A stretch of DNA of 64,000 nucleotides from Bosea sp. 29B (GCF_902506165.1 NZ_LR733817.1:1897947-1961946); one strand, 5' to 3'. Positions 1 to 8,889 are shown, numbered from the stretch's first letter. The notes: generated from the sequence alone by a model not told the origin. A program made the numbers and translations.

Positions 1-699
1 GCTTTCCACCCCCCCATCCCTAACCCTTCCCCACCGCAAGCGGGGGGAGGGGAACCGCCGCTGCGTCTCGTCGAGCCGGTCGCCGCCTGGTATGTCGCCG
101 ATACCCTGCTCGGCGCGCCGCCGCCGCTCAATGCGCCGCCCGGCAGGATCGCCTACAAGACCGGCACGTCTTACGGCTATCGCGACGCCTGGGCCGTCGG
201 CTTCGACCGCAAGCACACGATCGGCGTCTGGGTCGGCCGGCCTGACAATGGCGCGGTGCCCGGCCTCGTCGGGCGTGTGGTCGCGGCACCGATCCTGTTC
301 GACGCATTTGCCCGCATCGGCCTCGATCCCCATCCCTTCGTCCAGCCGCCCGGCACGATCGCCGCCAGCAGCGCGACCCTGCCGCCACCGCTTCGGCACT
401 TACGCCAGGATGTGCCGAAGACGGTCGCCGCGCTGGCAATACCCGGCCTCAAGCTCGCCTTCCCGCCCGAAGGCGCAAAGATCGATCTTTCCGCCTCGGC
501 GGTCGACGGCAGCCCTCAGCTCAACCTCAAGGTCTCCGGCGGCGTCGCGCCCTTCACCTGGCTGGTCGACGGTGCTCCGGTGATGTCGGCGGTGAAGCGC
601 CGGGAAGCCGCCTGGCAGCCGCCCGGCAAGGGCTTTGTCCGGATCTCGGTGATCGATGCCGCCGGCGCCAGCGAGAGCGTCTCGGTCAGGCTGCAGTAG
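1..699 (+). CDS. pbpC: Penicillin-binding protein 1C, C-terminal part (5' truncated)
   Basis: The frame is open from the first base and stops with TAG at 697-699, so only the C-terminal 232 residues are present. PBP1C is a bifunctional inner-membrane transglycosylase/transpeptidase acting on periplasmic peptidoglycan. The visible part has the transpeptidase KTG box (KTGTSYGYRDAW, codons from 157), the following WVGRPDN stretch, and a C-terminal beta-rich domain of the BiPBP_C type (about residues 150-232). A Pro/Gly-rich segment encoded by 7-57 matches a palindromic repeat and looks like an in-frame insertion just before the conserved region LRLVEPVAAWYV. The catalytic serine and transglycosylase domain lie outside the window. 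Confidence 0.85.
   Translation, partial: AFHPPIPNPSPPQAGGGEPPLRLVEPVAAWYVADTLLGAPPPLNAPPGRIAYKTGTSYGYRDAWAVGFDRKHTIGVWVGRPDNGAVPGLVGRVVAAPILFDAFARIGLDPHPFVQPPGTIAASSATLPPPLRHLRQDVPKTVAALAIPGLKLAFPPEGAKIDLSASAVDGSPQLNLKVSGGVAPFTWLVDGAPVMSAVKRREAAWQPPGKGFVRISVIDAAGASESVSVRLQ
7..57. repeat. REP-like palindrome inside the pbpC frame
   Basis: A C-rich arm (ccttcccc) is followed by accgcaagcgg and a G-rich arm (ggggagg), which would fold as a hairpin. It resembles intergenic palindromic repeats common in Hyphomicrobiales genomes. Here it is read in frame as a Pro/Gly-rich segment of PBP1C. That it is a mobile palindrome is inferred from its shape; copies cannot be counted within this window. Confidence 0.5.
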
Positions 700-701
700 C
701 C

Positions 702-756
702 AGAGCATTTTCGAGCGAAGTGGATACCGGTTCGCATGAAGAAAATGCGATAATCA
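702..756. repeat. Dispersed intergenic repeat with terminal inverted repeats
   Basis: GCATTTTC at 705-712 pairs perfectly with GAAAATGC at 741-748, and the interior (cgaagtgg...ccggttcg) can form a second stem. I recognise this as a type of element found many times in intergenic DNA of Bradyrhizobium/Bosea-like genomes. It lies between the convergent ends of pbpC and the Bug receptor gene, where it could also act as a bidirectional terminator. Confidence 0.6.
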
Positions 757-763
757 AGCAGTC

Positions 764-1750
764 TCACTCGATCCTGACGCCGCTCGCCTTGATGATCGGC
801 GCCCAGCGCTCGATCTCGGCGCCGACGAAGCTGCGCAGACCGGCGGGCTCCTGCAGTTCGGCCGAGGGGATTTCAGCCCCGAGCTCGTTGAGCTTGGCCT
901 TCACCGCCGCATCGGCAAGCGCGCCCTTCAGCGCCTGGTTGAGTTTGGCGACAACCGGCGCCGGCGTGTCCTTCGGCGCGAACATCGCGTTCCAGACCTC
1001 GACCTTGAAGCCGGGCACGCCAGCCTCTGTGCTGGTCGGCACATCCGGCAGCGCCGTCGCCCGGGCGACCGAGGCGACGGCGAGCGTCTTGATCGTGCCG
1101 GCGCGATGCTGCGGGGCGACGTTGACCGCCTGGTCGCAGAGATAGTCGACCTGGCCGGCGACGAGATCATTCATCGCCGGGCCGGTGCCGCGATAGGGCA
1201 CGCCGTTCGGCTTGACCCCGACGACGGTGTTGAACAGCAGGCAGGTGGTGTGGCTGACCGAGCCGACGCCGGCATGGGCGTTGCTCGCAGCCTTCTCGTT
1301 CGCCTTCACCCAAGTGACGAACTCGGCGAGCGTCGCGCTCGGGTGGGTCTTGCGGACGGTCAGGAAGATCGGATTGGTGTTGACCAGCCCGACCGGGGCA
1401 AAATCCTCGACTGGCCGGTATTTCAGGTTCGGATTGAGCGAGACCGCCGCCGCATGCGTGCCGGTATGGCCGATCAGGATGACATGGCCGTCAGCGGGCG
1501 CGGCCATCAATCGCTGCCCGGCGAGCGTGCCGGCGGCGCCGACCGCATTCTCGATGATCACCGGCTGGCCGAGCGTGCGGCTCATATGCTCGCCGACGAG
1601 GCGCCCGACCACGTCGGTCGGTCCACCCGCCGCGAACGGGATCAGCATGGTGACCGGCTTGCTCGGGAAGGATTGAGCCAGAGCGCTCGAACTCGCCATG
1701 CAGGCGGCGAGCGCCACGGCCTTGAGCCAGAAACCGATGCCAGTCCTCAT
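764..1750 (-). CDS. Bug-family tripartite tricarboxylate transporter receptor
   Basis: Periplasmic solute-binding protein of about 328 residues, with a signal peptide (WLKAVALAACMASSSALAQ) followed by the family start FPSKPVTMLIPFAAGGPTDVVGR and the Bug core pattern (TGTHAAAVSLNP, VPYRGTGPAMNDLVAGQVDY). Bug proteins bind carboxylates, amino acids or other small organic ligands and usually serve a TctAB permease. No permease lies nearby, so this is an orphan receptor and its ligand is unknown. The ATG at 1750 is preferred because it follows GGGAGGAACGGC; a longer reading to 1798 would add 16 residues before the signal peptide. Confidence 0.85.
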   Translation of the reverse strand: MRTGIGFWLKAVALAACMASSSALAQSFPSKPVTMLIPFAAGGPTDVVGRLVGEHMSRTLGQPVIIENAVGAAGTLAGQRLMAAPADGHVILIGHTGTHAAAVSLNPNLKYRPVEDFAPVGLVNTNPIFLTVRKTHPSATLAEFVTWVKANEKAASNAHAGVGSVSHTTCLLFNTVVGVKPNGVPYRGTGPAMNDLVAGQVDYLCDQAVNVAPQHRAGTIKTLAVASVARATALPDVPTSTEAGVPGFKVEVWNAMFAPKDTPAPVVAKLNQALKGALADAAVKAKLNELGAEIPSAELQEPAGLRSFVGAEIERWAPIIKASGVRIE

Positions 1751-1896
1751 GCCGTTCCTCCCGTTGATGTCACGGGCGGCACCTGAGTTCTCGCTCATTG
1801 GGCACCGCCGCCGCGACGGTTAGCGTCGGGCGGCGGCGAAAGCGAATAGAGGTTTCCGCTATGGGCTATCCGGATATCCTCTACCCGAATAGCCGG

Positions 1897-4800
1897 TCAC
1901 TCCGCAGGCTGCGGATGGGCCTGGGCAGGGGCATGGCGCGAGCCGTGCTTCGTCCGCGCCATGTAACTGTAGGCCACCGGCACGACATAGAGCGTGAGCA
2001 GCGTGCCGAAGGTCATGCCGCCGACGATGACCCAGCCGATCTGCGAGCGGCTCTCGGCCCCGGCACCTTCCGCCAAGGCCAGCGGCACGGCGCCGAGCAC
2101 CATCGCGCCCGTCGTCATCAAAATGGGCCGCAGGCGCAATTCCGCCGCCTCGACCAGGGCGTCGACGAGTTCCCGGCCCTCTTCGCGCAGCTGGTTGGTG
2201 AATTCGAGGATCAGGATGCCGTGCTTGGTGATCAGCCCGACCAGCGTGATCAGGCCGATCTGGCTGTAGACGTTGAGCGTGCCGCCGGAGAAATAGAGCG
2301 CGGCGAGCGCACCGGTGAGCGAGAGCGGCACCGAGACCATGATCACGACGGGATCGACGAAGCTCTCGAACTGCGCCGCCAGCACCAGATAGATGAAGCC
2401 GAGCGCCAGCAGGAAGACCAGCAGGATCGAGGAACCCGACTGCTTGAACTCGCGGCTCTGGCCGGAATAGTCGGTCTGGAACGAGGTCGGCAGCACCTTG
2501 GCGGCCCCTTGCTCCAGGACGCTCAGCGCATCGCCGAGCGAATAGCCCGCGCCCGGCACCGCCGTGATCGTCGCGGAGCGCAGCTGGTTGAAGCGGATCA
2601 GTTCCTTCGGCGCGACGTTCTCCTCGACCTGGACCAGGCTGGAGAGCTGCACGACCTGGCCGCCACGGCCGATCAGATAGATCGATTGCAGGGCCTGCGG
2701 CGTGTTGCGATCCTGGCCGGCGACCTGCAGCATCACGTCGTACTGCTTGCTGTTCATGTTGAAGCGCGTGACCTGGCGCCCGCCCAGCAGCGTCTCCATG
2801 GTGCGGCCGATCACATCGACCCCGACGCCGAGATCGGCGGCGCGCTGGCGGTCGATCGAGACCTTGATCTGCGGCTTGTCGAGGATGAGGTTGCTCTCGA
2901 TGTTGGTCAGCGCCGGATTGCCCTGCACCTCGGCGATCAGGCGGTCGACGTTCTGCTTGATCTCGGCATAGCTGTCGGAAGAGCGCAGCACGAACTCGAC
3001 CGGCTTGCTGTTGGCGCCGCCCTGGCCGAGCGAGGGCGGATTGGTCGCGAACAGCCGGATGCCGGGGATCTGCGACAGCCCCTTGTTGATCTGCGCGACC
3101 AGGTCCTGCTGCTTGCGGTGGCGCTCTTCCCAGGGCTTCAAGCGCGCGAAGGCGATCGCCCGCGTCACGTCGGGGAAGCCGACGATGACGAGGTAGCTGT
3201 CGACCTCCTGGATCTTGCTGAAATAGTCCTCGACCCGCCGGGCGTAATCGGCGGTGAAGGCCATGGTCGCGCCCTCGGGCGCGACGCCGATCGCGGTGAT
3301 GGTGCCGCGGTCCTCGACCGGCGCCAGCTCGGAACGCAGGTTGGTGAAGAAGAAATAGCTGCCGCCGGCGACGCCGAGCGCCAGCAGCACGATCACCGGC
3401 CGGACCCTGAGCGCAAAGCGCAGCGAGCGGCGATAGCCGCTCGAGAGCGCCTCGAAGAACCGCTCCAGGGCGTTGTAGAGGAAGTTGTGCTTGTTCTCGT
3501 GGCGCAGCAGCTTGGCGCACATCATCGGCGTCAGCGTCAGCGCGACGAAGCCCGAGACCAGCACCGCGCCGGCGAGCGTCAGCGCGAACTCGACGAAGAG
3601 CTTGCCGGTGCGCCCGGTCGAGAACGCCATCGGCGCGTAGACCGCGACCAGCGTCAGCGTCATCGCGACGACGGCGAAGGCGATCTCGTTGATGCCTTTG
3701 ATCGCCGCCTTGGTCGGCTCCATCCCGTCCTCGATATGGCGGTGGACGTTCTCGAGCACGACGATGGCGTCGTCGACGACGAGACCGATGGCGAGCACCA
3801 TCGAGAGCAGGGTCAGCGTGTTGACGGTGAAGCCCATCGCATACATCAGCGAAAAGGCGCCAATCAGCGAGACGGGAATGGTGACGAGCGGGATCAACGT
3901 CGCGCGCATCGAGCGCAGGAACAGGAAGATGATCAGCACGACGAGGACGACCGCCTCGCCGATCGTCGAGTAGACCGCCTTGATCGACCGGTCGATGAAG
4001 ATCGAGGTGTCGTAGGAGGTCGCGATCGACATGCCGTCGGGCAGGTCGTCGCGGATGCCCGGCAGCGCCGCGACGACGCCCGAGGAGACGTCGAGCGGAT
4101 TGGCCGTCGCCTGCTTGACGATGCCGATCGTCACCGAGGGCTCGCCACCGAACCAGGCGGCGTTGCGCTCCTCGCGCGCGCCGAGCTCGACCTTGGCGAC
4201 GTCGCGCAGCTTGACCGGGAAGCCGCTGGCGTCCTTGACCGTGATCTCGCGGAACTGCTCCGGCGTGATCAGGCTGGTCTGCGAGAGCACGGTGAATTCG
4301 CGGTCGTTGCTCTCGATCCGGCCGGACGGGATCTCGACGTTCTGGGAGCGCAGCGCCGCCTCGATCTCCTGCACGGTGATGGCATAGGCGGCCATGCGGG
4401 CGCGATCGAGCCAGATGCGCATGGCGAACTGGCGCTGGCCGAGGATGCGGACCTCGGCGACGCCGGTGATGTTCTGGACCCGGTCGGAGATGAAGCGGTC
4501 GGCGAAGTCGGTCAGCTCCAGCGGCGAATGCCGCTTGCTGGTCAGCGACAGATACATCACCGGCTGGGCGTCGGCCTCGACCTTGGCGATGATCGGCTCG
4601 TCGATCTCGTCGGGCATGCGGCCACGCACGCGGCTGACACGATCGCGCACGTCGGAAGCCGCGACGTCGGGATCGACGTCCGGGCGGAAGCGCACCGAGA
4701 TCTGGCTGCGCTCCTGGCGGCTGGTCGAGTTGATGATCTCGATGCCTTCGATGCCGGCGATCGAGTTCTCCAGGATCTGCGTGACCTGCGTCTCGATGAT

Positions 4801-4971
4801 CTCGGCGCTGGCGCCGCGATAGACGGTCTGCACCGAGACGATCGGCTCGTCGATGTTCGGATATTCGCGCACCGTCAGGCGCGTATAGGAGACGAAGCCG
4901 ATCAGCACGACGAGCAGGCTGAGGACGGTCGAGAGGACCGGCCGGCGGACGAAGAGCTCGAACAGGCTCAT
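1897..4971 (-). CDS. RND (HAE1) efflux pump inner-membrane transporter
   Basis: Full-length 1024-residue proton-driven efflux transporter of the AcrB/MexB family. The N-terminal helix (FVRRPVLSTVLSLLVVLIGFVSY), two large periplasmic loops, and the TM4 pair Asp400-Asp401 in GLVVDDAIVVLENVHR (equivalent to AcrB D407/D408, proton relay) are all present. Its ATG overlaps the stop of the upstream adaptor gene by 4 nt, so the two are translationally coupled. It forms an efflux system with the adaptor; no TolC-type outer-membrane channel is encoded next to it. The divergent TetR gene is the likely repressor. Substrate unknown; probably lipophilic drugs, detergents or solvents. Confidence 0.95.
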   Translation of the reverse strand: MSLFELFVRRPVLSTVLSLLVVLIGFVSYTRLTVREYPNIDEPIVSVQTVYRGASAEIIETQVTQILENSIAGIEGIEIINSTSRQERSQISVRFRPDVDPDVAASDVRDRVSRVRGRMPDEIDEPIIAKVEADAQPVMYLSLTSKRHSPLELTDFADRFISDRVQNITGVAEVRILGQRQFAMRIWLDRARMAAYAITVQEIEAALRSQNVEIPSGRIESNDREFTVLSQTSLITPEQFREITVKDASGFPVKLRDVAKVELGAREERNAAWFGGEPSVTIGIVKQATANPLDVSSGVVAALPGIRDDLPDGMSIATSYDTSIFIDRSIKAVYSTIGEAVVLVVLIIFLFLRSMRATLIPLVTIPVSLIGAFSLMYAMGFTVNTLTLLSMVLAIGLVVDDAIVVLENVHRHIEDGMEPTKAAIKGINEIAFAVVAMTLTLVAVYAPMAFSTGRTGKLFVEFALTLAGAVLVSGFVALTLTPMMCAKLLRHENKHNFLYNALERFFEALSSGYRRSLRFALRVRPVIVLLALGVAGGSYFFFTNLRSELAPVEDRGTITAIGVAPEGATMAFTADYARRVEDYFSKIQEVDSYLVIVGFPDVTRAIAFARLKPWEERHRKQQDLVAQINKGLSQIPGIRLFATNPPSLGQGGANSKPVEFVLRSSDSYAEIKQNVDRLIAEVQGNPALTNIESNLILDKPQIKVSIDRQRAADLGVGVDVIGRTMETLLGGRQVTRFNMNSKQYDVMLQVAGQDRNTPQALQSIYLIGRGGQVVQLSSLVQVEENVAPKELIRFNQLRSATITAVPGAGYSLGDALSVLEQGAAKVLPTSFQTDYSGQSREFKQSGSSILLVFLLALGFIYLVLAAQFESFVDPVVIMVSVPLSLTGALAALYFSGGTLNVYSQIGLITLVGLITKHGILILEFTNQLREEGRELVDALVEAAELRLRPILMTTGAMVLGAVPLALAEGAGAESRSQIGWVIVGGMTFGTLLTLYVVPVAYSYMARTKHGSRHAPAQAHPQPAE

Positions 4972-6092
4972 TGCTGCGCGACGCCCGGCTGCACGGCGCC
5001 CGGCAGTGAGCTTGTCTGGACCGAGGCCTTCTCCTTGATCGCCACGGTCGAGCCGTCGCGCAGGCGCATCTGTCCGGCGGTGACGATCTGCATGCCGGGT
5101 TTCAGCCCCTTCACGATCTCGACCTTGCCGAGCAGGCGCTTGCCGAGCTCGACCGGCATGCGCCGCGCCTTGCCGTTCTCGATGACGAAGATCGCCTTGC
5201 CGACGCCGTCAGGCACCACGGCGGTCTCCGGCACGAGAAGCGCGTTGTCGCGCTTGTCGACCACCACGGTGACGCGAGCGAACAGGCCGGGCTTCAGCAC
5301 GAGGTCGGCATTGGGGATGGTGGCGCGCAAGCGAACCGCGCGGCCATTGACGTCAACGACGGGATCGATCGCGAAGACCTGGCCGGTGAAGGGCCGGTCC
5401 GGCACCGCGTCGACCTTGAGCTGGATCGGCTGTCCGACCTTGACCTGGGTCAGGAAGATCTCGGGCACGCGGAAATCGACCTTGATCGGGTCGATATTGG
5501 TCAGCGTGATCAACTGCTTGCCGACCGAGACGTAATCGCCGACGCCGACCGCGCGCAGGCCCACCACGCCGGTGAACGGCGCCTTGATCGTCGCCAGAGC
5601 GAGCTTGGCCTGGACCAGCTGGATCTTCGCTTCCTGCGAGGCGAGCTGCGCCGTCGCCTGCTCCAGCGCGACCTGCGTGCCGGAGCCGCGCTGCACCAGC
5701 GAGCGATTGCGGTCATGCGTGTCGCGGGCGAGCGAGAGATCGGCCTGGGCCTGCTTCAGCTCGGCGTCGAGCATGGCGGTGTCGAGCATGACCAGCTTCT
5801 GGTCCCTGGCGACCTTCTCGCCCTCCTTGAAGCCGAGCGCGACGACGCGGCCAGCCATTTCGGGAGCGATCACCACGGATTCGTCGGCGGCGAGCGTGCC
5901 GAGCGCCTCGACCTCTTCATTGACAGAAGAGAGCTCGATCGCGCCGACCTCGACCGGCACGCCGGCGGCCTGCCCGGGGCCGGTCGCTTGCGCCTGCGCC
6001 TGCTGGCCGCTGCCCTTGAAGTGGTTGCGGTAGCCGTAATATCCGCCGCCCGCCAGCCCGGCGACCAGGATAAGGAGGAGAAAACGCTGCAT
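4968..6092 (-). CDS. RND efflux membrane-fusion (periplasmic adaptor) protein
   Basis: HlyD/AcrA-type adaptor of 374 residues that links the RND transporter to an outer-membrane channel. It starts with one N-terminal membrane segment (MQRFLLLILVAGLAGGGYYGY), then a barrel-sandwich half-motif, a coiled-coil hairpin (about residues 95-160; LKQAQADLSLARDTHDRNRSLVQRG and following), the lipoyl return motif IKAPFTGVVGLRAVGVGDYV, and the beta-barrel and membrane-proximal domains. I chose the ATG at 6092 because upstream codons in the same frame lack domain character and cross the operator. First gene of a two-gene operon. Confidence 0.92.
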   Translation of the reverse strand: MQRFLLLILVAGLAGGGYYGYRNHFKGSGQQAQAQATGPGQAAGVPVEVGAIELSSVNEEVEALGTLAADESVVIAPEMAGRVVALGFKEGEKVARDQKLVMLDTAMLDAELKQAQADLSLARDTHDRNRSLVQRGSGTQVALEQATAQLASQEAKIQLVQAKLALATIKAPFTGVVGLRAVGVGDYVSVGKQLITLTNIDPIKVDFRVPEIFLTQVKVGQPIQLKVDAVPDRPFTGQVFAIDPVVDVNGRAVRLRATIPNADLVLKPGLFARVTVVVDKRDNALLVPETAVVPDGVGKAIFVIENGKARRMPVELGKRLLGKVEIVKGLKPGMQIVTAGQMRLRDGSTVAIKEKASVQTSSLPGAVQPGVAQQ

Positions 6093-6124
6093 CAGGCTGG
6101 ACGCTCCGGGAGTACGGACATATT

Positions 6125-6142
6125 CTAGACTGGACGGTCTAG
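6125..6142. promoter_or_regulatory. TetR operator-like inverted repeat
   Basis: CTAGAC, six bases, GTCTAG: a perfect 6-bp dyad in the 94-bp gap between the divergent adaptor and tetR starts. Size and place match a TetR-family operator controlling both promoters. Function is inferred from position and symmetry. Confidence 0.6.
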
Positions 6143-6186
6143 TTTGATAAGCACCCTTTAAGGGCGGAAGCGTGACGGAATGATCA

Positions 6187-6843
6187 ATGCACGGACGCGG
6201 TAGCGCCACCGCTGCAGAAGCAAGACCGATGCCGGCCGAAAAATCGCGGCCGGATAAACATGACGCGATCACCAAGGCCGCTTCGGAAACGTTCCTGGCC
6301 GAGGGCTTCGACCGCGCCAGCCTGGACCAGATCGCCCAGCGCGCCTGCGTCTCCAAGCAGACCATCTACAGCCATTTCGCCGACAAGCAGGCGCTGTTCC
6401 TGGCGATCTGCTCCGAACTCACTGAAAAGCTGACGATTCCGCTGCGCCGGCCGCCGAGCGAAACCGGCGATCTGCGCACCATCCTGCTGCGCCTCGGCGA
6501 GGATGCGCTGGCGATGATGCTGCACCCGGCCTCGCTCGATTTGCACCGCCTGATCATCGGGGCAGCCTCTCGCTTTCCCGAATTGGGCCAGGCCGCCTAC
6601 GAGGCCGGCGCCGGACGGATGATCACGGAACTCTCCGCCCTGCTCGCGCAGCGTTCACGATCGGGTGATGGCCTGCCGCGACCACTCGCCCGCAAAGAAG
6701 CCGACAGGCTCGCCGAGCAATTCATCGGCATGCTGCGCGGCTTCCATCAGGTCCGCGGCCTGCTCGGTATCGATCCGGTTCCCGATGCGGCGCGCAAGGC
6801 TTATGTCGCCGCCTGCGTCGACCTGCTGCTGCGCGCGGCCTGA
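6187..6843 (+). CDS. TetR/AcrR-family repressor of the divergent RND pump
   Basis: 218-residue regulator with a classical N-terminal HTH (about residues 20-65: DAITKAASETFLAEGFDRASLDQIAQRACVSKQTIYSHFADKQALF) and a helical ligand-binding C-terminus of the AefR-like type. It is divergent from the RND operon, with a dyad operator between, so it very likely represses the pump and itself until a pump substrate binds. The first ATG (6187) and a second (6229) both lack a strong Shine-Dalgarno sequence; the second would remove 14 weakly conserved residues. Confidence 0.9.
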   Translation: MHGRGSATAAEARPMPAEKSRPDKHDAITKAASETFLAEGFDRASLDQIAQRACVSKQTIYSHFADKQALFLAICSELTEKLTIPLRRPPSETGDLRTILLRLGEDALAMMLHPASLDLHRLIIGAASRFPELGQAAYEAGAGRMITELSALLAQRSRSGDGLPRPLARKEADRLAEQFIGMLRGFHQVRGLLGIDPVPDAARKAYVAACVDLLLRAA

Positions 6844-6931
6844 CATTCCAGCTTCGCCTGCGAGTGCGGGCGATATGGTTGACGGTCGATGACCGGCCTT
6901 CCGCCTTGACCGTCCCGGAATGCTCCGCCTC

Positions 6932-6949
6932 CTGTCACGGCGCTGTCAT
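6932..6949 (+). promoter_or_regulatory. Pho box upstream of phnC
   Basis: CTGTCAC-GGCG-CTGTCAT: two 7-bp direct repeats separated by 4 bp (11-bp period), matching the PhoB consensus CTGTCAT-N4-CTGTCAT with one mismatch. It lies 45 bp upstream of phnC, so phnCDEE is probably activated by PhoB under phosphate limitation. Confidence 0.8.
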
Positions 6950-6993
6950 CTGCCGCCGATACCGCATCATCCCGCAATCGCGGGAGAGTGTTG

Positions 6994-7812
6994 ATGCTGC
7001 GTATCGAGGGTCTGACCAAGCGTTTCGGCGGTAAAGCCGCCGTCGACAACGTCAACCTGTCGATTCCACGCGGCGAGATGGTCGGCATCATCGGCCGCTC
7101 GGGCGCCGGCAAGTCGACGCTGCTGCGCATGCTCAACCGCCTCGCCGACGCCAGCGAAGGCCGCATCCTCAGCGAGGAGCGCGACGTCACCGCCCTGCGC
7201 GGCGCGGCCCTGCGGGCCTGGCGACGCGATACCGCAATGATCTTCCAGCAGTTCAACCTGGTCGGCCGCCTGGACGTGCTGACCAATGTCCTGCTCGGCC
7301 GCCTCAACCATCGCTCCGCCGCGCTGACGCTGGTCAAGAGCTTCTCACAGGACGACAAGGTCCGCGCCATCGCCGCGCTCGAGCGGCTCGACATGGGCCA
7401 TCTGCTCGCCCAGCGCGCCGAAACGCTGTCCGGCGGCCAGCAGCAGCGCGTCGCCATCGCCCGCGCTTTGGTGCAGGAGCCGAAGATCATCCTTGCTGAC
7501 GAGCCGATCGCCTCGCTCGACCCGCGCAACACCCAGGTCGTCATGGACGCGCTGTTCCGCATCAATCGCGAGGACGGCATCACCGTGGTCTGCAATCTCC
7601 ACCATCTCGACATCGCCGCGAAGTATTGCGACCGCCTGATCGGCATGGCCGGCGGCAAGGTCGTGTTCGACGGCCCGCCGCACGCGCTGACCAGCGAGCT
7701 CGCCGCCGAGCTCTATGGCATCGAGGCCAAGGACGCCGGTGCCGAGGCGCTCGACGCGCTCGACGCCATTGCCAGCCAGGAAGCCAAACGCGCCAAGCAG
7801 AACGCCGCCTGA
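6994..7812 (+). CDS. phnC: Phosphonate ABC transporter ATP-binding protein PhnC
   Basis: Cytoplasmic ATPase (272 residues) of the phosphonate importer. Walker [10 protein letters not shown], signature [15 protein letters not shown] and Walker [14 protein letters not shown] are intact, followed by the switch histidine in CNLHHLD. A GTG at 6988 is in frame, but it overlaps the Shine-Dalgarno GGGAGAG (6982-6988), which is ideally spaced for the ATG at 6994. First gene of phnC-phnD-phnE-phnE, directly behind the Pho box. Confidence 0.93.
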   Translation: MLRIEGLTKRFGGKAAVDNVNLSIPRGEMVGIIGRSGAGKSTLLRMLNRLADASEGRILSEERDVTALRGAALRAWRRDTAMIFQQFNLVGRLDVLTNVLLGRLNHRSAALTLVKSFSQDDKVRAIAALERLDMGHLLAQRAETLSGGQQQRVAIARALVQEPKIILADEPIASLDPRNTQVVMDALFRINREDGITVVCNLHHLDIAAKYCDRLIGMAGGKVVFDGPPHALTSELAAELYGIEAKDAGAEALDALDAIASQEAKRAKQNAA

Positions 7813-7888
7813 GACAGCCGGCGGCGTGCCCGCGGGCCTGCCCTTACGCCTGACTATTCACCATCGACTTTTCCAAAGGAGCACCACC

Positions 7889-8806
7889 ATGCTGACCCGT
7901 CGTCATACCCTCACGCTCGCCGCGGCCGGCCTCGCCGCGACGCTCGCCGCCCCGGCCTTCGCCCAGGACTGGAAGGCGAAGTATCCCGAGCTCGTCTTCG
8001 CCATCATCCCCTCCGAGAACGCCTCGGGCGTCGTCGAGCGCTACACCCCGTTCGTGAACTATCTCGCGAAGGAACTCGGCACCAAGGTGACGCTGCGCAT
8101 CGCCAACGACTACGCCGCGATCATCGAGGGCCAGCGCGCCGGCAACATCCATATCGGCATGTACGGCCCGGCTTCCTTCGCCCGCGCCCTGATGACCGGC
8201 GCCAAGGTCGACGCTTTCGCGATCGAGACCAATATCGACGGCACCAAGGGCTATTATTCGGTCTTCTACGTGAAGAAGGACTCGCCCTATCAGAAGATCG
8301 AAGACCTGAAGGGCAAGAATCTCGGCCTGGTCGACCCGAACTCGACCTCCGGCAACAACGTGCCACGCTTCGCGCTCGACGGCATGAAGATCGAGCCGGA
8401 GAGCTTCTTCGGCAAGGTCGTCTACACCGGCAGCCACGAGAACGCGGTCATCGCCCTGCAGCAGGGCACCGTCGACATCGCTGCCAACTGGTGGAACGAC
8501 GAACAGGAATCGAACCTGCTGCGCATGGACCGCAAGAAGATGGTCAAGGCGGACGATTTCCGGATCATCTACAAGTCCGAGCAGATCGTGAACTCGCCGA
8601 TGGCCTATCTTTCCGACCTGCCGGAGCCGCTCAAGGCTTCGATCCGCGACGCGGTGCTGAACCTCGCCACCAAGGACAAGGCCGCCTTCGACAAGATCTA
8701 TGAAGGCAAGCAGGGCCCGCTCGTCGCCGTCGACAACAAGTCCTATGACCCGATCATCGAGCTGAACAAGTTCGTCGACGCGCTCCGCAAGAAGAAGTCG
8801 TCGTAA
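7889..8806 (+). CDS. phnD: Phosphonate ABC transporter periplasmic binding protein PhnD
   Basis: 305-residue secreted binding protein. The signal peptide (LTLAAAGLAATLAAPAFAQ) is followed by the PhnD fold: FAIIPSENASGVVERYTPFVNYLAKELG, the ligand-contact region YGPASFARA, and the hinge motif DLKGKNLGLVDPNSTSGNNVPRFAL. It captures phosphonates and/or phosphite-like anions for PhnCEE. The ATG at 7889 follows AAAGGAG at optimal distance. Ligand range cannot be read from sequence. Confidence 0.93.
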   Translation: MLTRRHTLTLAAAGLAATLAAPAFAQDWKAKYPELVFAIIPSENASGVVERYTPFVNYLAKELGTKVTLRIANDYAAIIEGQRAGNIHIGMYGPASFARALMTGAKVDAFAIETNIDGTKGYYSVFYVKKDSPYQKIEDLKGKNLGLVDPNSTSGNNVPRFALDGMKIEPESFFGKVVYTGSHENAVIALQQGTVDIAANWWNDEQESNLLRMDRKKMVKADDFRIIYKSEQIVNSPMAYLSDLPEPLKASIRDAVLNLATKDKAAFDKIYEGKQGPLVAVDNKSYDPIIELNKFVDALRKKKSS

Positions 8807-8820
8807 CTCTGACAGCCGTC

Positions 8821-8889
8821 ATGCTCGGGCCTGACCCGAGCATCTTCTGATCGAGATTCTCGGGCCTGCGCTTCGCTCCGCCCGAGAAT
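8821..8889. repeat. Tandem REP-like hairpins between phnD and phnE
   Basis: Two perfect stems in the 140-bp gap: ATGCTCGGG (8821-8829) pairs with CCCGAGCAT (8835-8843), and ATTCTCGGGC (8856-8865) pairs with GCCCGAGAAT (8880-8889). No T-run follows, so this is not a canonical terminator. The structure could stabilise the phnCD part of the mRNA, giving more binding protein than permease. Confidence 0.65.

Noticed and set aside
1798..5535. Plus-strand open frame of more than 1200 codons opposite the RND genes
   Set aside because: It is an Asp/Arg/His-rich mirror of the RND transporter and adaptor, produced by high GC. It has no domain pattern.
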